From NCBI GenBank assembly GCA_019055375.1, contig JAHQIW010001222.1, forward strand, positions 85,001-149,000: a stretch of DNA of 64,000 bases, in the 5' to 3' direction. Positions 23,803 through 36,000 of the stretch are shown here, piece after piece (the stretch's first letter is position 1; every line of letters starts with the position of its first letter). The DNA comes from Parelaphostrongylus tenuis (taxonomy: Eukaryota; Nematoda; Chromadorea; Rhabditida; Metastrongylidae). A program made the position numbers and the translations under genes. Under the pieces are notes generated by a model that saw nothing but the letters and a program-made list of their open reading frames with translations, searched no databases and was not told where the DNA came from.

Positions 23803-23851
23803 GTGCTACTGATGAGGTGTACAAGTACACACCGAAGCGTACGTCTAGCAT
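23803..23851 (+). ncRNA. near-complete hammerhead ribozyme (family C)
   Basis: Helix I GUGCUA with UAGCAU (6 pairs including a terminal wobble), core CUGAUGA, helix II GGUGU/ACACC (5 bp), helix III GCGU/ACGU, cleavage triplet GUC. The only flaw is GAAG in place of GAAA, turning the A15.1-U16.1 pair into G-U. Activity uncertain. Confidence 0.65.
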
Positions 23852-24627
23852 CATAGGTGCTACATCAGACCTCATGAGAGGCTTGAAAACTATGCTACCA
23901 GATTATACGCTTTAGGCGAAGTTTTAAAAACAGTTGACCAGGAATTTATTATTATTATATTGATATCGAATATGTGAGAACCCTTAAACCGGCTATGTCT
24001 CGACTAGCAATCGACATTTATACTGGAGACGGTGATACTCATGCAGCAGGCGAATCCACACACGAAACGTCAAAAAACCTCCGTGGATTTTAAGTGAAAT
24101 TCAAGTTCAGATCAAAGGAACAATTCCCCATGCAGGAGGTCTTGGGATCGTTATACGGTCTTCCACCAAGGACTAAAACGTCAATATGCAAGTAATGTTT
24201 GTAGAGATGTTTGGTCCTAGCGTGCGCGTAATGAGCAGCCTCTAAGGCCTCTGCGATTTTATAGTTCTTCATATTGAAGTCTAATGAACCAAGCTCTTTG
24301 GAATGAGGAAAATGATGATTTTTCTAGGTATGATATGAAGCTAACTCTCCAGATGGGTTTCATTAACAATCCTTGTTCCCAGTTCATTAACCTTACCACG
24401 CTTGCCTCTCCACAAATCGTCTTAAGAATGAAAAAGTTGGAATGAAAACTCTGTGTGCACTTTATCCGTTATCAGTTTGTTACTATTTGAAATATATATA
24501 ATCATAACTTTGTTTGTGCTCTTCAATTAGATCAATGTGAATCAAGGCTACGGAAGGTCGGTTCCAACCAACTCCTTTCAATGTCTTTTTCTGTTGCTTA
24601 CTTTACAATAACTTGCCGCATTTGTAG

Positions 24628-24843
24628 ATGAATTACATCGTTCTGCTCATTGGTGCCTCTAACATCATCGGTTTTACTATCGAGTTCAGCTGTAATCGAT
24701 CAAGACCAGTGGGACGCATACGCAAGTATTCAGGTGGCGATTCGCTTAGAGTGATTCATACAATGGCAATGAAAGATATCAGCTCTATGTTCGATGCAGA
24801 TAATAGACTGTTGTACACTAAGAATCCATTTGCAAATGAAACG
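24628..24843 (+). CDS. hypothetical internal exon in the spacer
   Basis: TTTGTAG acceptor, 72 codons open, then a strong donor (ACG followed by GTAAGT). It encodes GFTIEFSCNRSRPVGRIRK and AMKDISSMFDADNRLLY. Phase 0 at both ends, so it could splice to the phase-0 exon at 25933 in the right arm. No family recognised, and no 5' exon found. Confidence 0.4.
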
Positions 24844-25159
24844 GTAAGTCAGAACACTAGTCTGCATCAAATTCAAAAATTTTTCATGGAAAGTCCATGT
24901 TGGCTTCTCGAAAATTGTTTAATGTAATTGATTGATAGTCACGATAACGACTCATTATACTAAGATATTATGAAATGGTTACATGGCTTTCAGCACTAGA
25001 GAAATATGCACCAAATTTATCAGTGAGGAATAAATGAAATTTTATGATTTGGTATCGTTCAATTGCACATGCTTTGTTAACAGTGTGCATAAGTTGCCTA
25101 TATTTGCTTTAGATTAAAGATGTTGTAGGAACAAATTCGCTTGATACTCACGCGTGAAT

Positions 25160-25425
25160 GGCGCGCAGGAATAACAGAGATTTCTGTAGACGGTCTGAGC
25201 GCGACTGATCCTTCAAATTGTTCTCACCAGCTCTGAACTTTGCAAACCAATTCCTAGCTGACCTTTCTGCAACCGTGTCGTTGCCTCGAACTCCGTTAAT
25301 TTTGCTACCCATTACATTAGCATTTTCCTCTATGCGATCGTTTTATGCAATAGTAGCAAGCGAATTGTTTCCCACAACATATGTCTTGAAGCACATAGGC
25401 AAGTTGTATACCAAATCTTCTTAAG
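25160..25425 (-). mobile_element. mariner N-terminal fragment
   Basis: One minus frame reads RSARNWFAKFRAGENNLKDQ, the linker between the two helix-turn-helix motifs of mariner transposases. It is preceded by a decayed start region that also occurs at 22700-22880. Frameshifts abound. Confidence 0.6.
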
Positions 25426-25492
25426 AAAAACGCTACTCTTAAAGTGAGGACTCGAGCACCCACAGAGGATTGGCTCTAAGACAAAGGGTTTT

Positions 25493-25536
25493 GCCTGACT
25501 GACGAGATTGTCAAGGTCGAAACACGTGTATCGGGC
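25493..25536 (+). ncRNA. hammerhead ribozyme, complete core (family A, right arm)
   Basis: Mirror of 22598-22641 with two substitutions, both leaving wobble pairs: helix I GCCUGA with UCGGGC, helix II GAU/GUC. CUGACGA, GAAA and the GUA triplet are intact. Confidence 0.8.
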
Positions 25537-25932
25537 TAAGAGCTCATTGAACAGACCTCATGACAAGCTGGATCAGATAGCAGTTTATGAGGAAATGCAC
25601 AGCTGAACGATACCACAATCATGCATTTTAAATTGCTTCTGTTAATCAAATATGGTGTTTATTGCTCTAGTGGTAAAACTTATGGAGTTTGTAAAAATCT
25701 CCGATACTATGAGAATTAGCTTAAGCTTACAGTGAGATGTAAATATCAGTCCACGGTTTAACCATGCATTTTAGAGTGATCATTTTTGCTATAGTACTAT
25801 TTTGGTCTTCATTCTTCTTGAATTTGACTTCCTAAAAGGTCAACACATTGGCGCTGCACTTGTAACTGTAAGTTTATCATTTACCACTCAATGACCTAGC
25901 ATCAGCCGTTCATTACTTTTATTCACTTCACA

Positions 25933-26179
25933 GTGTTACGATAATGAGGGTAACAGTGTGGAAGATATCGGATACGTTATCGGATTTGACGGCGACGGCA
26001 AGCAACCTAACAGACTACTTGTTAGTAAAATCATAGACGTCCGAGGTGCGATTCACGGTGATTGTGAGGAGGATACGCAATTGTCAAATTTGATGCTGAT
26101 ATCCTCAGGATCTTTTATACCGCATTCGATGTATCTCTGTGTATTTATAATCAAAGTAATGAGTATGGTTTGCGATTAA
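25933..26179 (+). CDS. hypothetical terminal exon, right-arm copy
   Basis: TTCACAG acceptor, then an open frame CYDNEGNSVEDIGYVIGFDG and so on, to a TAA at 26177. Phase 0 start, compatible with the exon at 24628-24843. The copy in the other arm is slightly shorter. No family recognised. Confidence 0.35.
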
Positions 26180-26599
26180 TACCTATAGAATACGTTCTAA
26201 GAAGAAGTGAGAGGTATTACATTATACGATTATTCATGTTCACAATAAAAAAAAGAGATAAAGTTGCAACGATTTCATTTGTATCACTTTTATTTTTGTG
26301 AGTCACTGAATGATTCAGGAAACTAGCAGTAAATCGTCATTCGTCTCTTTCCTGTGTCAGGGGACTCAGTTTAGTCTGCCCGTTCAAACCTCAGAGCTTT
26401 GAAAGCGTGAAACCACTGTAACATTAACCGAAATAGTGACATGTAAAACTTTTTGGGAACCCTATGCAATTTTATCGGCAACTATTTCATCAGTTACTCA
26501 TGCTGAGGTGCAGCTCAATGCCGATATTTGGATACAAACCCATCAAAGGTTGGTTGTTGACAACCACGATAGCTTATACTGAGGAAAGAGTGGTCACGG

Positions 26600-26690
26600 A
26601 GCAGTGGCTTCAATGGTGTAGTGGTAGAACGTGTCCTCGGTTTGAGTGGAACACGAGTTCGGCTTCCACCTGCTCTCGATTGTTTTGCAT
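26600..26690 (+). repeat. degenerate tRNA-like sequence (right arm)
   Basis: Mirror of 21470-21545. Confidence 0.45.
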
Positions 26691-27454
26691 GCAACTCAAA
26701 TTCTTAGATGTATGTGAAACATCATACTACTCCTAAAAAGCACCAAAATGAAGGATTTTGTAGATTACAAATATTCAATGGCTGTCAACACAAGTGGGCA
26801 TAATGTTTTAGATTATGGATATCCAATGGTTGCCAATACAGCCGGTTTTAATGTTGCTTGTTTCTCGCCATGCCAGACCCGCTAAAGACTGACTGGTGAG
26901 CGTTAGCGTTATAACTGCGTTAGTATATAATAGTTTAAGCCGAAAATAGAGTGGAAGCGGAGCGGTAACATCGGCATTGTTGTGGTACCATCAAAAGAAA
27001 ATGCAATCACAAGAATGCTATGGCACGAGTAGTGAAATCAAAACTGGTGGCTAGTTTTCTGATAGCATCAGCTTGTGTAGGAACGGATTCGTGGATCTGT
27101 TGCTACTTTTCTAAGCATTTGGCTGGACGATCCCACGGGCTGGTCGTTGACGGGCTCCATCGCAGCAGGACCTATGAAGGTCGTGGTAGCGACCTCGCTG
27201 CCAAGTCATCGAGACGACAGCTTTTCGTAACTGTTGGCTCCGTAAGCGGTCATCTTCGTCACTCTTCCATTGCTATCCTATGATTCCATCGCTTGTGGCC
27301 TACTTCTGCTCTTGCCATTCTCTATCACTTGCAAAGCTCAACACATATTGTGGTCGGAGCTCATGACAAGATAGGCGGGCCAATTTATGGGTTCTGTTTG
27401 ACCACCCCCCGGAGATAGGTTCCAACCCTATTCACATAAATCACCCAGAATCAT

Positions 27455-27736
27455 GTGGATGTATATAATCACCAACTGGTTCCCTTCTTCGGTGCTCTCT
27501 TCTCTTCGGTTCTGCTTGGTTCTTCTCGGGGAAGCATCACGCATTCCAGGGGTTCCCTCCTAGCCAAGTCCTGCAGCTCATCGCTCACTGTACCAATTCG
27601 CACTCATCAGTCACTTGTTTTCTTCACACACTTCTATGTCGTCTTATGTATATACTATTGGCATGTTACCACTGTGATAATGTCTATACATTCTAGGTTG
27701 TTGTCTATACCAATTATATCGTTGTTCGTGAACTAA
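27455..27736 (+). CDS. hypothetical 93-residue frame, right-arm copy
   Basis: Mirror copy of 18466-18747 with the same length and start. Function unknown; may be non-coding repeat. Confidence 0.2.
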   Translation: MDVYNHQLVPFFGALFSSVLLGSSRGSITHSRGSLLAKSCSSSLTVPIRTHQSLVFFTHFYVVLCIYYWHVTTVIMSIHSRLLSIPIISLFVN

Positions 27737-28793
27737 TTGCATCATCGACATCATTGTCTGAATATTCTCTCTAATTGACCATCAATAATCATATTCATTC
27801 ACTACAAGTCGACAATAGTAATCAAAGCAACTAATCAGTCAAACACAAACTTCTGCTCAGTAATTTGACGAAGAATAGCAACGACCAGAGCCAGCCTTTC
27901 GCGTTGCTATAGTATGATTAATTTACGAAAGAGAAATGAAAGGGCAGCGGTAGGTGAAGTGAGTAATACCACATTAGTTCCTGTGAAAGGTTGCAGCTTA
28001 TTTCAAGCCTGCCTGAGGTTTCTGAGTTTTACTCGTGCCGTTCTTATCGACTTTGTGCTGGTGCTTCTCATCGTTTGCGATCATGGAAAGAGAATACACA
28101 AGAAATAAAATCTTGAGGTCCATCCTATGTGCTGTTTTTGAGCCTTGCTCTAATCATTCAGTGCAGTCTGCACGCCTCACACTGAGCCCTACCTTGTAGC
28201 AGGATGGAGAGACACGTTATTTATGGTGTTAACACGTGATAGTGGTCATCACCATTTCTGATGAAGCGGACGACACTTCTGAAGCGTACGTATGCCTGTG
28301 ACGGACCAATCTCAAAAACCTCCAAACATTTTCCCAGATTATAAAATTTGAGCTCTAATTCCGGCTACAGCTTCATCTTGTTGAGTTTCTATGGTTATAA
28401 AGTCGACGAAAGGCAGGTTAGGTAAGAGTTTTGGTAATTATCGTGTATAATGTGGGCCTCGTGAGAGGTGGTAACAGGTCCGATGCTACGTCAGATTTCG
28501 AGTTTTGCTCATTTGTTGCCATACTTATAGTTGCATTGCACATCGTGCCTTGCCATGAAACAGAAATATGTGGTTGATAAAATGTAAAATATAAAAAGCT
28601 ATGGCTTCATAACCTCTCGTTAGTTTTTTTTCATCAAAACTCTTTTTTTGCATTGCGCATCTATCCACAAAATTCATTCGGAAGCACCAAAGGTGAGCAA
28701 TGATTGTGTTTCATATCGCTCTATGAATTCCTTTTCCAGTTCTCATCAAAGTCTCACTGCTAATAATTCCGGCAAGTTCGCTGGAAACTCATC

Positions 28794-29040
28794 ATGAATA
28801 GATTCTTTCATCATTATTTGAGCCAGCATGTCATGTGGTGTGGTAAGGGCTCTTGTATAGTACGATACACGTGTTTCATCCTTACGGACTCGTCACTCGG
28901 GCAGAACCCGTCGTCTTTCGATCTTTTTATTAGTCATTTCTCTCGAGAGCCTGCTCTTCCTGCAGAGAGATATCCTAGACGAACGTTTTACACTCTATGT
29001 CAAGTCAAGGTCTTAATAAAACACTCGACATAAAGATAAA
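28794..29040 (-). repeat. hammerhead family A repeat (right arm)
   Basis: Mirror of 16880-17100. The hammerhead region 28860-28902 has GTGACGA in place of CTGACGA, and helix I is broken, so it is predicted inactive. Confidence 0.7.
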
Positions 29041-29282
29041 ATATGATAAAATACCAGCCAAAGGGCAATACAGTGCACAACACCCTGTGTTAGGTGATAA
29101 TTCCACTTGACACAGAGTGCAAAACATTCGTCTTCGATAACTCTTGTAGGGAGAGCAGGCTCCCGAGAGAACTGACTAATAGAAGGATCGAAAGACGACG
29201 GAATTTCTCAAAATCAATCCAGTTGTTGCCCAAATATGGCTGTCGTAATACTCACTTTCTATTTCACTTATACATGTTGATT

Positions 29283-29839
29283 GGTTGGGGAAAAGTTCTG
29301 ACAAAACGCTTGTGACTTTTTTGAGTGTCGGCCTTTTTCTGTGTTTTTGGGCTCGTTGAAAGCCCGCCTTCTCTCACGTTGATCAGTATATAATTTATCG
29401 ACTTATTTCACAATGGAGTTAACAAGCGAGCAAGCTAGGTCCCTGATGATGCACGAATGGTTGTTGGGTTCAACTGCAACGCTGGCAACTGAACTCATCA
29501 ATCTGGCTTTGGGCGAAGATACAGTTGGCAAATTCTTCATTTTCTTCACCTTCGTTAAACTTTTTGAACCACCTGTACACCCTACTTTTGCCAACTGTGT
29601 CTTCGCCTCGAGCCAGATTGATGCGTTCACTTGCCACCGTTGCATTTGAACTCAACAGCCATTCGCGCTTCATCAACAGCATAATTTGCTCACTCGTTAA
29701 CTCCATGCTGAATTAAGGAGATAAATCATTTACCAATCAACGCTGGAGAAGACGGGCTTTCAAATGAGCCCAGAAACACAGAAAATGGCCAACACTTAGA
29801 GAATGTTGCAATCATTTTCTCAAAACTTTTTCCCCAACC
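29283..29839. mobile_element. palindromic mariner-derived foldback element
   Basis: Inverted ends of about 140 bp start GGTTGGGGAAAAGTT. On the plus strand from 29413 the left half encodes MELTSEQARSLMMHEWLLGS up to GEDTVGK. On the minus strand from 29706 the right half encodes a paralogous N-terminus reaching SRVYRWFKKFNEGEE. The two meet near 29530. So two transposase starts face each other, with no catalytic domain: a non-autonomous element. Confidence 0.8.
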
Positions 29840-30299
29840 TATTATTTCTGCATTCAAAGCTTTGTTCCACTACTCCTCTGATTCCGTTTCACTTTTCCAA
29901 TCTCTGTCAACACAATGAAATTGTGAATTGCAGCCGACATTTAAGCTTCTCAATGAAGAGAACATAAAGATGAAAATCAGAAAACTAGGAAGTGCCTTCT
30001 TAGTTTGGACCACTTGACACAATGTTTGATATAAGCAGACAGGCATTATATGTAGATATGTTCATTTTTACTGGTTTAGAAATTCATTGTAATTTCCTTC
30101 ACTGAGACTTCTGTAAAGTTGCTGCGTGCTTTTTTTTTTTTCCTAAAACTTTGCTATGTTGAAATATATGCTGCCCAAACGTTAGATTGATAATGAAATT
30201 TTTCACATCGCATACCAATATTCATCTATAATCGTCCTTCCTTTGATCGTCGATTGACTTAAGCGGGCATCGGTATTACTTCCATTTTAAAAGTAGCCC

Positions 30300-30552
30300 C
30301 GTGGATACTCCTCGCTCCAAGGCCTCGTTGAGCACCACCTCTTTGTTGGCTCTTAGTGAAGAACTCGCTCTAACGGGTCGATGCGCTTTCTGTGGAGCGC
30401 TTGACATTCCGAGGAATCCTCTCGATATGCCCTCTGGTCTGTCGATTGTGGTTAGAGCGTATTACGTGTCCGATCCACTTTACCTTCATTATTTTGGCGT
30501 GTATAACGACATCTTCGTCGGCGTAATCAAAACATGGAGTCTTTTCTCTCAA
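30300..30552 (-). mobile_element. RTE-type LINE C-terminal fragment
   Basis: Minus frame with IMKVKWIGHVIRSNHNR and IERIPRNVKRSTES, homologous to the fragment at 12512-12793 but with stops. 5'-truncated and inactive. Confidence 0.65.
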
Positions 30553-30576
30553 TTGCGAGATACGGAATATTCATAG

Positions 30577-32097
30577 CATTGACGCTTCAACTGCGCAATA
30601 GACAATAAATGCCAAGTGATACTTCATCTTGCTTACGCAGCGACTACGCTTCTGGTGCATTAGAGTCGATCGCACATTCCTTTTCGTAGAATAGCAGTGA
30701 TGCCAGACCTAATAAGTGATATAAGCGATCATTTTGTTAAAAAGACAATTGAAAGCATACTTAATGGATAACACTTTCAAGTGTGTTTTGTTTTTGATTG
30801 GATTCGTACTGAGATAGTGTCCAAAATCCAACGATGCGTTCAATAGCGATTAATGACATCTGCACTTATCTTAAGTTCATGCAAAATGCGCTGAATCAGC
30901 ACATTTCACCCATCCACACCCAGTTTCAGCCCCTTGTGAAAATTGTGTATTAACTTTTTTTGACGATTTAGCAAGCCTTCCAAAGCTCAACTTCAAGGGT
31001 GCGAAATCTCATTTACTACCGTAAATTTTGAATAGCCTTTATGCTGCGCTGCTGTGATGAAAATAAAGTTTTGTTCCACTCTCAAGCTCTTCTGCGCGAC
31101 AAAGCTTTTCTTTCAGACTTTCAATAGCCACTAAATAGCACAAATCTTAGCAATTTCCATTTGCTTGATTCCCAAAAAGGCTTTTTTTAGTGCATTCTTT
31201 CAGCCAAAAGGATATTGTGTTTCGCACTAGGCTTGTAGACTGAGATGTGGGGGCATGTTAAATGTAGTCCTAATTTTAGTGCTGACGCCCAAAGAAATCT
31301 TTCTTTGTAAAAGAGAATGCACCATCAAAATTGTTGAAATTTGAGCTTGCGAATGATTGCTAAAATTCTGAAAAAAAGCTTTTTTCAGAGAGTAACTTGA
31401 ATGTAAAATAAAATTTCATTTTTACTGTCAGGACACAATGCAAAAGCCGTTTTAAAAAATAAAGTTCACCCTCCAAATTCTCAAAACTTGAGATATCGAA
31501 TCAACGTCAAGACTTTCAAAGAAAAAAAGCTAAAAATGCACTTTTTTTTTGCAAGGGGTGAAAATGGCTGGGGTTAGGGGAAAGTGCCGTTGAATCTTTA
31601 GCTCTCTCATGGTTATGATTTTTTATAATATTATATATTTTGTATTATTTTATTATATATTTTTTGATATTAGTCTCACTGGCAACAGCAAAAATTGCAG
31701 CTCTTTGTAAACAGTGTGTGCACTCTCAAAAAAGTGGACTTAAAGGCCTTTTTCAGTGGGCAAAGTTTACTTATTATGCTTTCAAAAATCTACAATAAAT
31801 CAAGAAATTGCTATTATGATATTAGCTTTACTTTCGTGAAACATCTTCACAGCTCGTTGTAGCAACGAAGAAATGATTAGATTGCACGTTCGTAGTGATT
31901 GCCGCGTTTATCCAACTTTACAGAGCGTCTATTAGAATTTTATTATAGTAGTAATTTAGAAATACTTTATTGTCACCGACAGATGGGCTATCACCGAAAT
32001 AACTTTTGAAAAGATACAGTTCTACGACTTCTTATCCTGATAGCGTTGAAAAAAACCGTATATTGTAGAAGCCACTCTTTCTCGTACCGCCTCAGTC
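30577..32097. other. intergenic, nothing recognised
   Basis: AT-rich sequence without motif-bearing frames. The minus frame at 31991-32176 overlaps the last exon of the repeat-protein gene and is in the wrong phase for it. Confidence 0.4.
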
Positions 32098-32566
32098 TTA
32101 TGGAGCTTCGCTGCTTCCTCCATATGACTCCGTTTGGAAGTCTGCAACCAACAGAAAGTTTAACTATGTCCCTCATTATTTTACAACAAGGAAACGCTAT
32201 GACCCTCTACTGAGAAATCTGTGTTTGATTCTAAATACGTGGATTGTTCAAAAGAGGAACCATATGGTTCAGTTTGGAACTATACACTTAATAAAGATTG
32301 ACAGAAGTCATCCACTTTGATATAGAAAGAGAGAAACTGACCTTCCACTGAGACACCCTCGCTCGATTCTACGTATGGAGATGAGCTGGCATAACGGCCT
32401 AGCTGGAATTTTAATCGTGGTCGAGACTCTGAAATTAATAGCGTGGGTCAACACAAATCCGTTGTTTCTATATGACGAAAAAGATATCGACCATTCGTCG
32501 AGAAATCCGTACTCGATTCTTCATACGAAGGTGAACTGAATGAAAAATCGTAATTTTGTGCTTTGA

Positions 32567-32647
<81 letters not shown>

Positions 32648-32975
32648 GATAGATAGATAGATATATCCTTATATATATTCTTACATATATAATTATATAA
32701 GGATAAGGATAAAGCTCCCGGCGTTGATCAATCCCTGAGGGATGCGCCATGCAATCGACTTCAATTTTTAACTTCGCTCGAGGTGATTGAATGCATATCT
32801 GGCCTCCCACTGAACCGAGTCAGTGCTGCTTATGCTCCCAGACAAGTCTGAGACCTGTCTGGCACCAATTTACCGACCCCGGAGGGATGGATGGCTTGGT
32901 GGGCCATGAGCGCAAGATCGAACCATTGACCTCGTGTGCGACGCAGAGCACCTCTAATCACTGCGCCACATGCGC

Positions 32976-33013
<38 letters not shown>

Positions 33014-36000
33014 TGATTACCATTTGAGCCAACATGTCGTGTGGTGTGTTAATGGGCTCTTGGACAGCCCGATACACGTGTTTCGGCCTTGTAACCTCGT
33101 CAATCGGGCAGAGCCCTTCGTCTTTCCAATCGCCTCGAGAGCCCTGCTCACCGTATAAAGAGGTAGGCAACAACGAACGATTTACAGATTTGCCGTCAAG
33201 TGAAAAATGACAAGATCGGCAATTTTCAATATTCGATTACCCTTGGGTGGGTTTTTTGTATTATTGTATCATCTATTTCAAGTGTTTTTCAAGACCACGC
33301 TCTAATTTTAATATATCTCATAATTATTGTTTCAGCCAGCATGTCATGTGACCGGTTAATGGGCTCTTGTACAGCGTATTTAGATACAGATAAATTTGAA
33401 GACAGACGTGTTTCGGCCTTGCAGCCTCGTCAGTTGGGCAGAGCCCTTCACTTTCAGCCATTTGATAGACCACATCACATATTGGCTCGGATAATGACTA
33501 TGAAATATATTGGAATTTGAGCTTGGTCCTAATAGTACACTCGAAATACAGGGTAAAAAAGGATAAAGCTCTCGGCATTGAGCAATCCCTGAAAGATGTG
33601 CCATGCATTCGTCTTCGAATTTCAACTTCGTTTTAGATGATTGAATGCATATCTGGCTTTAACAATGACTCGCGGTAGCCTCCCGCTGAACAGAGTCAGT
33701 GCTACTTAACCTACTATACAACTTTGGGACCAGCTGTATCAATTTGCCGACCCCGGAGTGATGGATAGCTTTATGAGCCATGAGCGCGGGGTCGAACCAT
33801 TGACCTTGCAACGCAGAGCACCACTAACCATTGCGACACCTGCGCTGTCAAATAGAAGAGACGGTATAACTCTATAATTAACAAAAACAATCAACACAAG
33901 ATAGACATTTTTTCAATCAACAAAGAAAAAAGTCACCTTCCGCTGACGGGCTTGATTCTACAAATGGAGGCTGGCTGCTGGAGAAGTCGTAATCCGACGG
34001 GCTCGATTCTACAAATGGAGGTTGGCTGCTGGAGAAGTCGTAATCCGACGGCTCGATTCTACAAATGAGGTTGGCTGCTGGAGAAGTCGTAATCCGACGG
34101 GCTCGATTCTACAAATGGAGGTTGGCTGCTGGAGAAGTCGTAATCCGACGGGCTCGATTCTACAAATGGAGGTTGGCTGCTGGAGAAGTCGTAATCCGAC
34201 GGGCTCGATTCTACAAATGGAGGTTGGCTGCTGGAGAAGTCGTAATCCGACGGGCTCGATTCTACAAATGGAGGTTGGCTGCTGGAGAAGTCGTAATCCG
34301 ACGGGCTCGATTCTACAAATGGAGGTTGGCTGCTGGAGAAGTCGTAATCCGATGAGCTCGATTCTACCAACTGGAGGCTGGCTGCTGGAGAAGTCGTAAT
34401 CCGATGAGCTCGATTCTACCAACTGAGGTTGGCTGCTGGAGAAGTCGTAATCCGACGGGCTCGATTCTACAAATGGAGGTTGGCTGCTGGAGAAGTCATA
34501 ATCCGATGAGCTCGATTCTACCAACTCAGGTTGGCTGCTGGAGAAGTCGTAATCCGACGGGCTCGATTCTACAATGGAGGTTGGCTGCTGGAGAAGTCAT
34601 AATCCGATGAGCTCGATTCCTACCAACTGAGGTTGGCTGCTGGAGAAGTCGTAATCCGACGGGCTCGATTCTACAAATGGAGGTTGGCTGCTGGAGAAGT
34701 CGTAATCCGACGGGCTCGATTCTACAAATGGAGGTTGGCTGCTGGAGAAGTCATAATCCGATGAGCTCGATTCTACCAACTGAGGTTGGCTGCTGGAGAA
34801 GTCGTAATCCGACGGGCTCGATTCTACAAATGGAGGTTGGCTGCTGGAGAAGTCATAATCCGATGAGCTCGATTCTACCAACTGAGGTTGGCTGCTGGAG
34901 AAGTCGTAATCCGACGGGCTCGATTCTACAAATGGAGGTTGGCTGCTGGAGAAGTCATAATCCGATGAGCTCGATTCTACCAACTGAGGTTGGCTGCTGG
35001 AGAAGTCGTAATCCGATGAGCTCGATTCTACCAACTGAGGTTGGCTGCTGGAGAAGTCGTAATCCGACGGGCTCGATTCTACAAATGGAGGTTGGCTGCT
35101 GGAGAAGTCATAATCCGATGAGCTCGATTCTACCAACTCAGGTTGGCTGCTGGAGAAGTCGTAATCCGATGGGCTCGATTCTACAAATGGAGGTTGGCTG
35201 CTGGAGAAGTCATAATCCGATGAGCTCGATTCTACCAACTGAGGTTGGCTGCTGGAGAAGTCGTAATCCGACGGGCTCGATTCTACAAATGGAGGTTGGC
35301 TGCTGGAGAAGTCATAATCCGATGAGCTCGATTCTACCAACTGAGGTTGGCTGCTGGAGAAGTCGTAATCCGACGGGCTCGATTCTACAAATGGAGGTTG
35401 GCTGCTGGAGAAGTCGTAATCCGACGGGCTCGATTCTACAATGGAGGTTGGCTGCTGGAAAGTCGTAATCCGACGGGCTCGATTCTACAAATGGAGGTTG
35501 GCTGCTGGAGAAGTCGTAATCCGACGGGCTCGATTCTACAAATGAGGTTGGCTGCTGGAGAAGTCGTAATCCGACGGGCTCGATTCTACAAATGGAGGTT
35601 GGCTGCTGGAGAAGTCGTAATCCGACGGGCTCGATTCTACAAATGGAGGTTGGCTGCTGGAGAAGTCGTAATCCGACGAGCTCGATTCTACAAATGGAGG
35701 TTGGCTGCTGGAGAAGTCGTAATCCGACGGGCTCGATTCTACAAATGGAGGTTGGCTGCTGGAGAAGTCATAATCCGATGAGCTCGATTCTACCAACTGA
35801 GGTTGGCTGCTGGAGAAGTCGTAATCCGACGGGCTCGATTCTACAAATGGAGGTTGGCTGCTGGAGAAGTCGTAATCCGACGGGCTCGATTCTACAAATG
35901 GAGGTTGGCTGCTGGAGAAGTCGTAATCCGACGAGCTCGATTCTACCAACTGAGGTTGGCTGCTGGAGAAGTCGTAATCCGACGGGCTCGATTCTACCAA

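Larger units (their letters stand above)
25250..29520. repeat. right arm of large inverted duplication
   Basis: Reverse complement of 16385-22880 without the two left-arm insertions and the extra hammerhead unit. The outer end stops inside the mariner palindrome at 29283-29839. Confidence 0.85.
32980..33555 (-). repeat. tandem hammerhead repeat, family A (two units)
   Basis: Two successive family A units, with hammerhead regions at 33067-33109 and 33401-33439, about 330 bp apart in the same orientation. Each is followed by a GTCTTG/AAAACACTCGA-like block. Located in an intron of the repeat-protein gene, on the same strand as the gene. Confidence 0.7.

Noticed and set aside
28200..28320. Possible hammerhead reading CTGATGA ... 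GAAGCGTAC (mirror near 17600)
   Set aside because: Helix I strands do not pair and helix II is very weak; only a remote relic of family B or C.
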